DNA of 11,447 bases from contig SYAK01000062.1 of NCBI GenBank assembly GCA_005788935.1, positions 1 through 11,447 of the forward strand, in the 5' to 3' direction. The stretch comes from Pseudomonadota bacterium (GTDB taxonomy: Bacteria > Myxococcota > UBA9042 > PHBI01). Under the pieces are notes generated by a model. It did no database searches. It was given only the letters and a program-made list of their open reading frames with translations, and was not told the DNA's origin. Made by a program: the position numbers and the translations under genes. This document shows positions 1 to 7,072 of the stretch, in pieces; the first letter of the stretch is position 1, and the number at the start of each line of letters is the position of its first letter.

Positions 1-2331
1 AATCCCAGCACCATCAGCTGTGAGGCCTGCCAGGACCCGCTTCGCATCGTCGATGGCGTCTGCGGCCCGTGCACGGGCGACAAGTGTGCCAGCGGCTGCG
101 AGGCCGGCGAGTACCTCAGCAGCGGCGGCAACGCATGCGAGACGTGTGAAGACGGCTGCGTCACGTGCGACGGCCCCCTTGCCTGCCGCGCCTGCGACTC
201 GAGCCACACCCTGTGGCAGGGCCTCTGCGTCCGCCCCTGCGGGGATGGCCTCGTCTTCAACACGGCCATTGGCGCCTGCGTCCAGGGCGGCGGCGGCGGT
301 GGTGGCGGGTCTGGCGGCTCGGGAGGCGGGTCATGCGAAGCGCCGAACGTCCTCCACAACGGGGTCTGTGTCGCCATCTGTCCGTCGGGCATGACGAAAA
401 TCACCTTCAGCAACCCGAGCGGTTCCGCACACGCCCCGGTCTGTGTCGACTTCGACAAGAACCCGAACGAGGACGGCAGCCTCGTCAAGAGCCTCCCCGT
501 GGCGCCCACGGTGACGAACGGGACCCAACACTTCGCGGGCTGGTGGACGCAAACCAACGGCGGCTACCGCATCGCAGACTCGGACCGGTTTGTCCCCATG
601 TACGGTAACCCGAATGTCGCGGTGAGCGAGGACATGATCCCGCTCTACGCCCGGTGGGCGAACGTAGCCGAGCGGATCTTCTTCGACTTCCGCGGCGGCG
701 GGAAGCACCCGAGCGCCGAGGGGTGCGGAGACGACTCGGGGCTGCGGTACACGGGCGGTCCCGACTTCTCCGGCGAGTGTCCGAACTATTCCGGGCGGGC
801 GAACTGCGAGAGCTTTGACGCCTGCCAGTGGGACACGAACGACAATATCGGTTGCTTCGGCCGCGCCCAAGAATATTGCGACAGCGGCTGCGACTGGAAC
901 CAGGACGCCGGTGACTGCGTGTTTGCTGGCGCTTGTGCCTACGGTCCCATGCGGTTCCCCGCCAAGCTCTGCGGGCACCACTTTTACCCAGATGTCTGGG
1001 ACGGAGACGGCGTTCAGATCGCTAGCTCGTCGTCGACCATCGTCGCGCCGCACTCGCGGTCCGGTTACATCTTCGATGGCTGGTCGCAGTCCCCGCAGAA
1101 CTTGTGGCAAAGGAAGGTCCCGTTCATGGCGACGCCGACCACATGGAACGGCGCTGGTTGGGGGTCGCGTCCCGACGCTCCGGTGACCCTCTATGCGATC
1201 TGGAAGTGCCCGCAGCACTCCTGGTTGAAGCCTGACGGAACCTGCGAGGCCTGTCCGCTGCATCAGTACTCGGACGGCTTCACCTGCCAGAACTGTGACG
1301 TCACGTGCGCCAACCCGGTCCGAGGCGCCGTCTCGAGCCGCGCCTGCGCTGGACCTCAACCCGACAAATGCCTGAGTTGCAACGGGACCTGGGTGCCGCA
1401 AAACCTATTTCTGGAATACGACGCGTTCAATCAAAGCGGCCAGGGCAACTGGACGCTGAGGGACCTCAGTGCGGAGACGACCACCCCGCGTCCGTGCTTT
1501 GACTGCGCGAGCATCTCGAACTGCAGTGCATGCGAGCCGACGTGCGCTGCGACAACTCCTGGCAGTCCCACTGGCAGCCCATGCGGTCAGAGCCAGCCCG
1601 GGGTATCTTCGTACTTCATCACGCCGGGGTGCACGAGCTACAGCCAAGGTGGCGGCGGTAGTGGCGGCGGCGGTAGCAACTGTGCGAGCAAGAGCCCCTA
1701 CCGAACCGGCGATGGAGCCGCCCCCTCGGAGTGTGAGACCGACCCGAGTTGCGTCGTCGACACCAAGGGCAATGACGGGGCCGACGACGAATGCCTGGCA
1801 GAGGCTGCCATCGCGCCTGACACCACACGAGGTGACCACTGCGCCCGTGGCTATTACCCAGGTAGCTACAGTAACCAATTCTTCTGCGAGAGGTGCGATA
1901 CGGCCGACCCGACCTACATAGGCTGGGACGGCCTCTGCCTGACCTCGTGCCCTCAGGGCTATCGGGAATACTCGGCCTACGATAGCGGGAATGCCATTTC
2001 CTATCGGGCGTGTGAGCAGTGCTACTCCGACTCCGGATCGACGTCCACCAACTGCGCGAGCTGCATCGGCCGTCGGAATGATGAATGCTTGACCTGCCTG
2101 TCTGGCTCAGTGAGGTTGGTCGACTCGATGAGGGCCACGAGCGACCGCGAGGGGACTTGCATGTCCGAAGCCGCGTGCACCGAAAACAACGGGTTGATGG
2201 GGGTGAAGAGGGCAATCCTTCGTGATGTGATTAGTAACCCGGACTCCCACCGGTCGGAGTGTGTCGACGAGTGCCCATATGGCTTGTACAGGGAAGAGGG
2301 GACAGGTTACTGCGTCCAAAATCCTGAATGA
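1..2331 (+). CDS. Large secreted cysteine-rich protein with furin-like CxxC arrays and InlB-type repeats (5' partial)
   Basis: The frame is open from base 1 to the TGA at 2329-2331. The first in-frame ATG, at 391, falls inside a cysteine-rich stretch, so it is an internal Met and the true start lies upstream of the window. In the visible 776 residues I count 65 cysteines, including 14 CxxC motifs (such as CEAC, CVTC, CQNC, CLTC). They cluster at residues 7-122, 403-520 and 560-776, in the manner of furin-like or growth-factor-receptor cysteine-rich repeats. Residues about 131-219 and 325-401 end in LYARW and LYAIW with upstream F(A/D)GW, the hallmark of InlB B-repeats (Listeria-Bacteroides repeat). 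Glycine/serine linkers lie at residues 96-111 and 550-559. There is no C-terminal membrane anchor or sorting signal. I infer a disulfide-rich surface or secreted protein, perhaps in adhesion. Third codon positions look less GC-biased than in the downstream genes. The architecture is well supported; the function is unknown. Confidence 0.85.
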   Translation, partial: NPSTISCEACQDPLRIVDGVCGPCTGDKCASGCEAGEYLSSGGNACETCEDGCVTCDGPLACRACDSSHTLWQGLCVRPCGDGLVFNTAIGACVQGGGGGGGGSGGSGGGSCEAPNVLHNGVCVAICPSGMTKITFSNPSGSAHAPVCVDFDKNPNEDGSLVKSLPVAPTVTNGTQHFAGWWTQTNGGYRIADSDRFVPMYGNPNVAVSEDMIPLYARWANVAERIFFDFRGGGKHPSAEGCGDDSGLRYTGGPDFSGECPNYSGRANCESFDACQWDTNDNIGCFGRAQEYCDSGCDWNQDAGDCVFAGACAYGPMRFPAKLCGHHFYPDVWDGDGVQIASSSSTIVAPHSRSGYIFDGWSQSPQNLWQRKVPFMATPTTWNGAGWGSRPDAPVTLYAIWKCPQHSWLKPDGTCEACPLHQYSDGFTCQNCDVTCANPVRGAVSSRACAGPQPDKCLSCNGTWVPQNLFLEYDAFNQSGQGNWTLRDLSAETTTPRPCFDCASISNCSACEPTCAATTPGSPTGSPCGQSQPGVSSYFITPGCTSYSQGGGGSGGGGSNCASKSPYRTGDGAAPSECETDPSCVVDTKGNDGADDECLAEAAIAPDTTRGDHCARGYYPGSYSNQFFCERCDTADPTYIGWDGLCLTSCPQGYREYSAYDSGNAISYRACEQCYSDSGSTSTNCASCIGRRNDECLTCLSGSVRLVDSMRATSDREGTCMSEAACTENNGLMGVKRAILRDVISNPDSHRSECVDECPYGLYREEGTGYCVQNPE
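286..333 (+). repeat. Glycine/serine linker in the cysteine-rich protein (16 residues)
   Basis: Codons 96-111 read eight Gly, then Ser, two Gly, Ser, three Gly, Ser. The tract separates the first CxxC array from the segment leading into the first InlB-type repeat. It looks like a flexible interdomain linker. The GGC/GGT-rich DNA is prone to slippage, so its length may vary between strains. Confidence 0.8.
1648..1677 (+). repeat. Natural (GGGGS)x2 linker in the cysteine-rich protein
   Basis: Codons 550-559 encode exactly GGGGSGGGGS, between the middle and C-terminal cysteine-rich regions. The two 15-nt units are nearly identical (GGT/GGC plus AGT/AGC codons), consistent with a short in-frame duplication. 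The inferred role is a flexible spacer. Confidence 0.85.
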
Positions 2332-2350
2332 ACGCGCAGGGCTCAGGAGC

Positions 2351-2393
2351 GAGACTGTAAGCCCGTGCGCTGTACGCCGTAGGGGCTTGTCTC
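2351..2393 (+). terminator. Long imperfect stem-loop between the cysteine-rich gene and the U32 gene
   Basis: GAGAC at 2351-2355 pairs with GTCTC at 2389-2393. After a 3-nt bulge on the left arm, AAGCCC at 2359-2364 pairs with GGGCTT at 2383-2388. Weaker pairing continues inside (2366-2369 with 2378-2381, including one G-T). The structure starts 20 nt after the upstream stop codon and ends 28 nt before the U32 ATG. No T-tract follows, so it may be a terminator of the GC-rich type lacking a U run, or a structured leader of the U32 mRNA. The pairing is visible in the sequence; the role is inferred. Confidence 0.45.
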
Positions 2394-2410
2394 TCGCGGC
2401 GGAGCCTGGC

Positions 2411-2416
2411 AGGTGG
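2411..2416 (+). promoter_or_regulatory. Ribosome binding site of the U32 gene
   Basis: AGGTGG lies 5 nt before the ATG at 2422, which favours that start. A GTG at 2413, in the same frame, has GGAG at 2401-2404 eight nt upstream and would add three residues (MAD). The two starts cannot be separated from sequence alone. Confidence 0.55.
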
Positions 2417-2421
2417 CGGAC

Positions 2422-5094
2422 ATGAGCGCACGTGCTACGCCGACCCGACCGGAGATACTTGCCCCCGCGGGTGACGTCGAGGCCTTCGCCGCGGCCTTGG
2501 CGGCGGGGGCTGACGCCGTCTTTCTGGGTCTCGACGACGGCTTCAACGCTCGGGCGCGGGCGAAGAACTTCGACGCGGACGGGCTGCCCGACCTCGTCGC
2601 GCGGGCCCACGCGGCGGGCGCGCGGCTGTACGTGACGCTCAACACCCTCGTCTTCGAGCCCGAGCTGCCGGTGATGGAGGCCCTCTTGCGGCGCATCGCG
2701 GCGGCGGGCGTCGATGCGCTGATCGTGCAGGATCCCGCCGTCTGCCTGCTCGCCCGCGCGCTGACGCCCGCGCTCGGGCTGCACGCCTCGACGCAGATGA
2801 CCATCTCGTCGGTCGAGGGGACCCGCTTCGCCAAAGGTCTCGGCGTGACCCGCGTGGTGCTGCCGCGCGAGCTGTCGGTCGCCGAGCTGCGGACCTTCCG
2901 CGACCACGCCGAAGCGGGCGGCGTCGGCGACATGGAGCTCGAGGTCTTCATCCACGGCGCGCTGTGCATGTCGTGGTCGGGGCAGTGCCTGACGAGCGAG
3001 GCCTGGGGCGGGCGGTCGGCCAACCGCGGCCAGTGCGCGCAGTCCTGTCGCCTGCCGTACCAGCTCGAGGTCGATGGCCAGACGCGCCCGGTGGGTGACG
3101 GCGACGACGCGGTGCGCTACCTGCTGTCGCCGCACGATCTGGCCGGCCACGCGTCGATCCCGGCCCTCGTCGAGCTCGGCGTGCACACGCTGAAGATCGA
3201 GGGGCGCCTGAAGGGCCCGACCTACGTCCAGACCGCCGTCAGGAGCGTCGCCCGCTGGCTCGACCACGTGATGGCCGGGACCCACGGGACGCCCGCCGCC
3301 ACAGCCCAGCTGGCCGACGATCTGGGCGCCGCCCAGCGCGTCTATTCGCGCGGCTTTTCGGGTGGTTTCCTCGCTGGCACCGATCACCAGCGGCTCGTCG
3401 ACGGGCGCCACCCGAAGCACCGCGGCGCCTTCCTCGGTCGCGTCGCGCGGGTCGACGCCCGGTCTCGGGTCGTCGAGGTCGTCCGCGGGCCCGACTTCGC
3501 GGTCTTCGGTCCCGACGGAGCGCCGCTTCGCGCGGTGCCAGTCGCGCCATCCGAGCCGCGGCGCGGCATGGGGGTGGTATTCGACGCCTTCAACCCGGAG
3601 GACCCGCACGAGGCCGGCGGGCCGATCTTTGACGTTGCGCCGCTTGGCGCCGGACCCGGAGGCGGCTGGCGCCTCGGCTTCGGGACGCCGGGCCCGGACC
3701 TGACCCGCGTGAGGCCAGGCCACCGAGTGTGGCTGAACTCGGACCCGGCGCTCGAGTCCGAGACGCGGCGGCTGCTGGCACAGCCGGTGATTGGGCGAAT
3801 CCCCGTGACGCTGACCGTCACAGGCGAGGCCGGACGACCGCTCGCGGCCACGCTGTCGGCCCGCGGCGAGGCCACCTCGGGCGAGACCGACGAGACCCTT
3901 CAGACGGCGACTGGCGAAGGCCTCGGGCGTGCCCAGCTAGCCGACAAGCTGGGGTCGTTCGGTGGCACACGTTTTCAGTTGCAATATTTGCACCTGCAAC
4001 TACCTGACGGGCTGCACGTCTCGCCGTCGTCGCTCAAGCGCCTGCGCCGGGTCCTCGTCGCCGACCTCGAAGCGCAGCTCGACGCGCCGCCCGCGCCGCT
4101 CGATCCGACCCCCGTCCTGCCCGTGGTCCGGACGCGGCTCACCGACACCGCGGCGCGCGCGCTCGACCACCGCGGGCGGACGGCGCTTACGCCGCCATGG
4201 CCAGCGCGCAGCGACGTCAGCGCCCTCGACCCGATCCCGCTCTGCCGCCTGCCGCATCAGCTTGAGGCGGCCATATCCCTTGGCTTCCGCGAGGTCGAGC
4301 TCGACTGGATGGAGATGGTCGGCCTCGGGAACGCCGTGGCACGCGCCCGGGAGGCCGGGATGCGGGTGACCGTCGCGACGACGCGGGTGCAGAAGCCAGG
4401 TGAAGAGGGCTTTGACGCCCGCGTCGCGCGCCTCGCCCCGGATGGGGTCCTCGTCCGCCACTGGGGCGGCCTCGTCCACTTCGCGGGCCTCGATTCCGAT
4501 GGGTCCGCCGCGGCGAGGCGCCCGGTCGTCCATGGCGACTTCTCGCTGAACGTGACGAACGCGCTGACAGGGCTCCATCTGCTGTCGCTCGGCGCCGACA
4601 CGCTGACCGCGTCGCATGACCTCGACGAGGCCCAGCTCTTCGCGCTGCTCGGCGCCCTGCCCGCCCACCTCGTGACCATCGTCTTGCACCACCACATCCC
4701 GACCTTCCACACCGAGCACTGCGTCTACGCCCACACGCTCTCCGAGGGTCGCGACTACCGCAGCTGCGGCCGCCCCTGCGACCGCCACGCGGTGTCGCTC
4801 GTGGATCCGCGCGGGCTCGCCCACCCCGTCATCACTGACGTCGGCTGCCGCAACACGGTCTTCGAGGCCCGCGCCCAGTCCGCGGCGACGCTCGCCCCGC
4901 GGCTCGTGGCCGCGGGCGTCCTGCGATTCCGCGTCGAGCTCGTGCGCGAGACCGAGGCCGAGACGACGCGCGTCCTGACGACGTACCGTGCCCTGCTGCG
5001 TGGCGAGCTGACCCCGCGCGAGGCCATCGCGAAGGTCGGCGTCCACGAGCAGTTCGGCGTCGTCCGCGGGGTCGCGCCGTCGGTCGGGGCCTGA
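2422..5094 (+). CDS. U32-family protein (collagenase-like peptidase / RNA hydroxylase type) with DUF3656-like part and a second C-terminal half
   Basis: The N-terminal barrel begins EILAPAGDVEAF, followed by GADAVFLGL, and carries the U32 signature EVFIHGALCMSWSGQC. Cysteines 182, 189, 205 and 209 give the C-x6-C-x15-C-x3-C spacing that binds a [4Fe-4S] cluster in TrhP (YegQ)-type U32 proteins. Residues about 450-560 (LGSFGGTRFQL, then SSLKRLRR) resemble DUF3656, which is also found in the 23S rRNA hydroxylase RlhA. The C-terminal half has a further cysteine group: C767, C782 and C786 (in RSCGRPC), and C809 (in DVGCRNTVF). It also has barrel-like LGADTLTASHDL and LVDPRG motifs. At 890 residues it is longer than the roughly 450-650 residues usual for E. 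coli members. Characterised relatives mostly hydroxylate tRNA or rRNA, or act in ubiquinone synthesis; protease activity is proven for few. I infer a cytoplasmic RNA-modifying oxygen-transfer role, with substrate unknown. It has its own flanking hairpins, and no partner gene is evident. Confidence 0.9.
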   Translation: MSARATPTRPEILAPAGDVEAFAAALAAGADAVFLGLDDGFNARARAKNFDADGLPDLVARAHAAGARLYVTLNTLVFEPELPVMEALLRRIAAAGVDALIVQDPAVCLLARALTPALGLHASTQMTISSVEGTRFAKGLGVTRVVLPRELSVAELRTFRDHAEAGGVGDMELEVFIHGALCMSWSGQCLTSEAWGGRSANRGQCAQSCRLPYQLEVDGQTRPVGDGDDAVRYLLSPHDLAGHASIPALVELGVHTLKIEGRLKGPTYVQTAVRSVARWLDHVMAGTHGTPAATAQLADDLGAAQRVYSRGFSGGFLAGTDHQRLVDGRHPKHRGAFLGRVARVDARSRVVEVVRGPDFAVFGPDGAPLRAVPVAPSEPRRGMGVVFDAFNPEDPHEAGGPIFDVAPLGAGPGGGWRLGFGTPGPDLTRVRPGHRVWLNSDPALESETRRLLAQPVIGRIPVTLTVTGEAGRPLAATLSARGEATSGETDETLQTATGEGLGRAQLADKLGSFGGTRFQLQYLHLQLPDGLHVSPSSLKRLRRVLVADLEAQLDAPPAPLDPTPVLPVVRTRLTDTAARALDHRGRTALTPPWPARSDVSALDPIPLCRLPHQLEAAISLGFREVELDWMEMVGLGNAVARAREAGMRVTVATTRVQKPGEEGFDARVARLAPDGVLVRHWGGLVHFAGLDSDGSAAARRPVVHGDFSLNVTNALTGLHLLSLGADTLTASHDLDEAQLFALLGALPAHLVTIVLHHHIPTFHTEHCVYAHTLSEGRDYRSCGRPCDRHAVSLVDPRGLAHPVITDVGCRNTVFEARAQSAATLAPRLVAAGVLRFRVELVRETEAETTRVLTTYRALLRGELTPREAIAKVGVHEQFGVVRGVAPSVGA

Positions 5095-5100
5095 GGCGCG

Positions 5101-5122
5101 CCGCGCGAACATTCCAGCGCGG
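5101..5122 (+). terminator. GC-rich hairpin just after the U32 gene
   Basis: CCGCGC at 5101-5106 pairs perfectly with GCGCGG at 5117-5122 around a 10-nt loop, starting 7 nt after the U32 stop codon. No T run follows. The position suits a transcript end for the U32 gene, but rho dependence or another role is possible. Confidence 0.45.
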
Positions 5123-5137
5123 GGCGGCGGTCGGGGC

Positions 5138-5149
5138 GCGATGCATCGC
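5138..5149. repeat. Perfect 12-bp palindrome GCGATGCATCGC
   Basis: This self-complementary 12-mer lies between the U32 terminator-like hairpin and the TTGACA box upstream of the AAA-ATPase-like gene. It could be a regulator half-site pair, or chance in GC-rich DNA. Confidence 0.4.
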
Positions 5150-5162
5150 ACCAAGCCAGCGG

Positions 5163-5199
5163 TTGACAGGTCCTCACCCGCATGCGCAAAGAATTGCGC
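5163..5199 (+). promoter_or_regulatory. Possible promoter and operator upstream of the AAA-ATPase-like/PD-(D/E)XK gene
   Basis: A perfect sigma70-type -35 hexamer, TTGACA, is at 5163-5168. The best -10-like stretch is the AT-rich AAGAAT at 5189-5194, but its 20-nt spacing is too long for a strong promoter. A perfect dyad, GCGCAA-N4-TTGCGC at 5184-5199, overlaps that -10-like stretch, as a repressor operator would. The start codon at 5297 would leave a leader of roughly 90-100 nt. The dyad could instead be a hairpin. The remaining gap to 5296 shows nothing else convincing. Confidence 0.3.
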
Positions 5200-5296
5200 C
5201 TCTGCAGGCCAGTGGTGCGGTAGTACGACGGGCCGCGGTCGACAGTGGCGGGCGGTCGCCAGGGCTCGCGCCTTGCCTCGGGGCTGCGGCTGACGC

Positions 5297-7021
5297 ATGC
5301 TCCCGCCCATGGCGGTTCTGGGCAAACACGGCGGTGCGTTCCCGAAGGGCGTCTCGGAGTATCGGAAGATCCGGCGCGAGGGCTACGCCTTCGTCGACAA
5401 GACAGCGTTCATCGCGGACGTCCTCGACAGCGGGGCGGAGACGACGCTGTTCACGCGGCCGCGGCGCTTCGGCAAGACGCTGAACATGCTGATGCTGAGG
5501 GACTTCCTCGAGCGGGGCGACGAGGACGTGACCGACGTCTTTTCGGACACGGAGATCTGGCGGCTGCCGGGCGATTATCGCCAGCATTTCATGCGCTACC
5601 CGGTCATCTGGCTGTCGCTGAAGCAGCTCGACGGGGACAGCTGGGAGACGATGCACGCCAAGGTCGTGGCCGAGCTGCGATACGAGCGGCGGCGCCTCGC
5701 GGCGCTCCACCCCGGCTTCGAGGCCCGCGTCGCTGCGGCGGGTCTCGATGCGCCCGAGGGGTGGTCGGGCTTCCTCAAGCTCGCCTCCGAGGCGCTGCAC
5801 GGGCTGACGAAGCAGCGGGTCGTCATCCTCATCGACGAGTACGACAGCCCGCTGCATCGGGCCTGGCTCGGAGGCTACTGGACGAAGGCGGTCGACTTCT
5901 TCCGAACGTTGCTGTCAGGCGGTCTGAAGGACAACGCGCACCTGTGGAAGGGCGTCCTGACCGGCATCCTGAGGGTCGCGAAGGAGAGCCTCTTCAGCGG
6001 CCTCAACAACTTCGCGAACAACGGGGTGCTGCAGTCGCGCAGCGCGTCGCGCTTCGGCTTCCTCGAGTCCGAGGTCGAGGCGCTCGCTGTCCGGGCGGGG
6101 CTGCCAGACGCGATGCCCGAGCTGCGCCGCTGGTACAACGGCTACCGCTTCGGCGGCGTGGAGGCCGCGACGGTCTACAACCCGTGGTCCATCATCTCGC
6201 GCCTCGACGAACCGAAGGAGCCGTGCGCGGCCCACTGGCTCGGCACGAGCGGCAACGACCTCGCGCGCGACCTGATGCGGCGGACGGCGGCCGAGAACGG
6301 CGACGCCCTGCGCAGGCTGCTCGCGGGCGAGTCGGTGGAGGTGCAGCTCTTTGACAACCTGTCGCTGCAGGACCTCTACACCGACCACGGCATGCTGTGG
6401 CCGCTGCTGTGCTACTCGGGTTACCTGACGCCCTCCGGGCTGACCCCGTCGCGGGGCGCGTGGAAGGCGGCGCTGAAGGTCCCCAACGAGGAGGTCATGG
6501 AGGCCTTCACCTCGACCTTCCTGTCAATCCTCGGCTCGCTGGCCGAGGTCGCGATCGGCGGTCCGCTCGCGTCGGTCTCGCGCGCGCTGCTCGCGGGCGA
6601 CGCGGAGGCGCTCGAGGCCGAGCTGACCAAGGTGATGGTCCGCGCGCTGAGCTACCATGACCTGGTGCCCGGCTCGCCCGCGGTGCCCGTCGAGAGCGTC
6701 TACCACGCCTTCATCCTCGGCCTGCTGCTGCACCTCGGTCCTGACTGGCACGTCAAGAGCAACCCCGAGTCCGGGCTCGGCAGACCGGACGTGATGATCT
6801 GGCCGAAGCAGGGACAGGGCCCCGGCGTCGTCATGGAGTTCAAGGTCCTCGGGCGCGGCGAGACCGTCGAGACGGCGCTTGGCCGAGCGATGGCGCAGAT
6901 GCGCAAGAAGGCCTACGCCACGCAGCTGCGCGAGGCTGGCTGCGACCCCATCCACGAGCTCGGCGTCGTCTTTGACGGCAAGCTCGCCTGGGTCGCGAGC
7001 ACGGCCGAGCCCGACGCCTGA
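5297..7021 (+). CDS. AAA-ATPase-like protein with C-terminal PD-(D/E)XK nuclease-type domain
   Basis: The N-terminal region matches the AAA-ATPase-like family (PF09820 type). Residues 30-35 read YAFVDK, followed by the Walker A-like RPRRFGKT at 54-61. A Walker B-like segment, VVILIDEYD, is at 175-183. Further family motifs are RWYNGYRFG (278-286) and YNPWSI (294-299). The C-terminal domain has the PD-(D/E)XK layout: GRPD with D498, then E514-F-K516 on the next strand, and Q534 and Y540 in the following helix. This matches the domain usually paired with it (PF08011, formerly DUF1703). The 574 residues are near the usual family length. An in-frame TGA at 5291 limits the start to ATG 5297 or ATG 5309; neither has a strong Shine-Dalgarno. 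The family is widespread and often multicopy, with uncertain function; mobile-element or defence roles have been suspected. No methyltransferase, helicase or toxin-antitoxin partner lies beside it. Both motif sets look intact, so it is probably functional. Confidence 0.9.
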   Translation: MLPPMAVLGKHGGAFPKGVSEYRKIRREGYAFVDKTAFIADVLDSGAETTLFTRPRRFGKTLNMLMLRDFLERGDEDVTDVFSDTEIWRLPGDYRQHFMRYPVIWLSLKQLDGDSWETMHAKVVAELRYERRRLAALHPGFEARVAAAGLDAPEGWSGFLKLASEALHGLTKQRVVILIDEYDSPLHRAWLGGYWTKAVDFFRTLLSGGLKDNAHLWKGVLTGILRVAKESLFSGLNNFANNGVLQSRSASRFGFLESEVEALAVRAGLPDAMPELRRWYNGYRFGGVEAATVYNPWSIISRLDEPKEPCAAHWLGTSGNDLARDLMRRTAAENGDALRRLLAGESVEVQLFDNLSLQDLYTDHGMLWPLLCYSGYLTPSGLTPSRGAWKAALKVPNEEVMEAFTSTFLSILGSLAEVAIGGPLASVSRALLAGDAEALEAELTKVMVRALSYHDLVPGSPAVPVESVYHAFILGLLLHLGPDWHVKSNPESGLGRPDVMIWPKQGQGPGVVMEFKVLGRGETVETALGRAMAQMRKKAYATQLREAGCDPIHELGVVFDGKLAWVASTAEPDA

Positions 7022-7072
7022 ACGGTCCGCAGAGTGAGCTGGCCCTGACGCGTCCGCCTGCGCTTCGGCCCT

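Noticed and set aside
391..393. ATG as start of the cysteine-rich gene
   Set aside because: The same frame continues upstream to base 1 with 18 more cysteines and CxxC motifs, so this Met is internal.
331..1401. Long minus-strand open frame (356 codons) opposite the cysteine-rich gene
   Set aside because: It is a GC-rich shadow: the plus frame has coherent cysteine-rich and InlB-type domains, and this frame shows no recognisable motif.
2107..3723. Long minus-strand open frame (538 codons) across genes 1 and 2
   Set aside because: It overlaps two clearly coding plus-strand genes and has Arg/Ala/Gly-rich shadow composition with no domain.
4000..5325. Minus-strand open frame (441 codons) opposite the end of the U32 gene
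   Set aside because: It is antisense to the conserved C-terminal U32 motifs and shows no domain or convincing start.
5245..6354. Plus-strand open frame (369 codons) overlapping the AAA-ATPase-like gene in another frame
   Set aside because: It is an Arg/Ala/Gly-rich shadow, whereas the overlapping frame has Walker-like and PD-(D/E)XK motifs.
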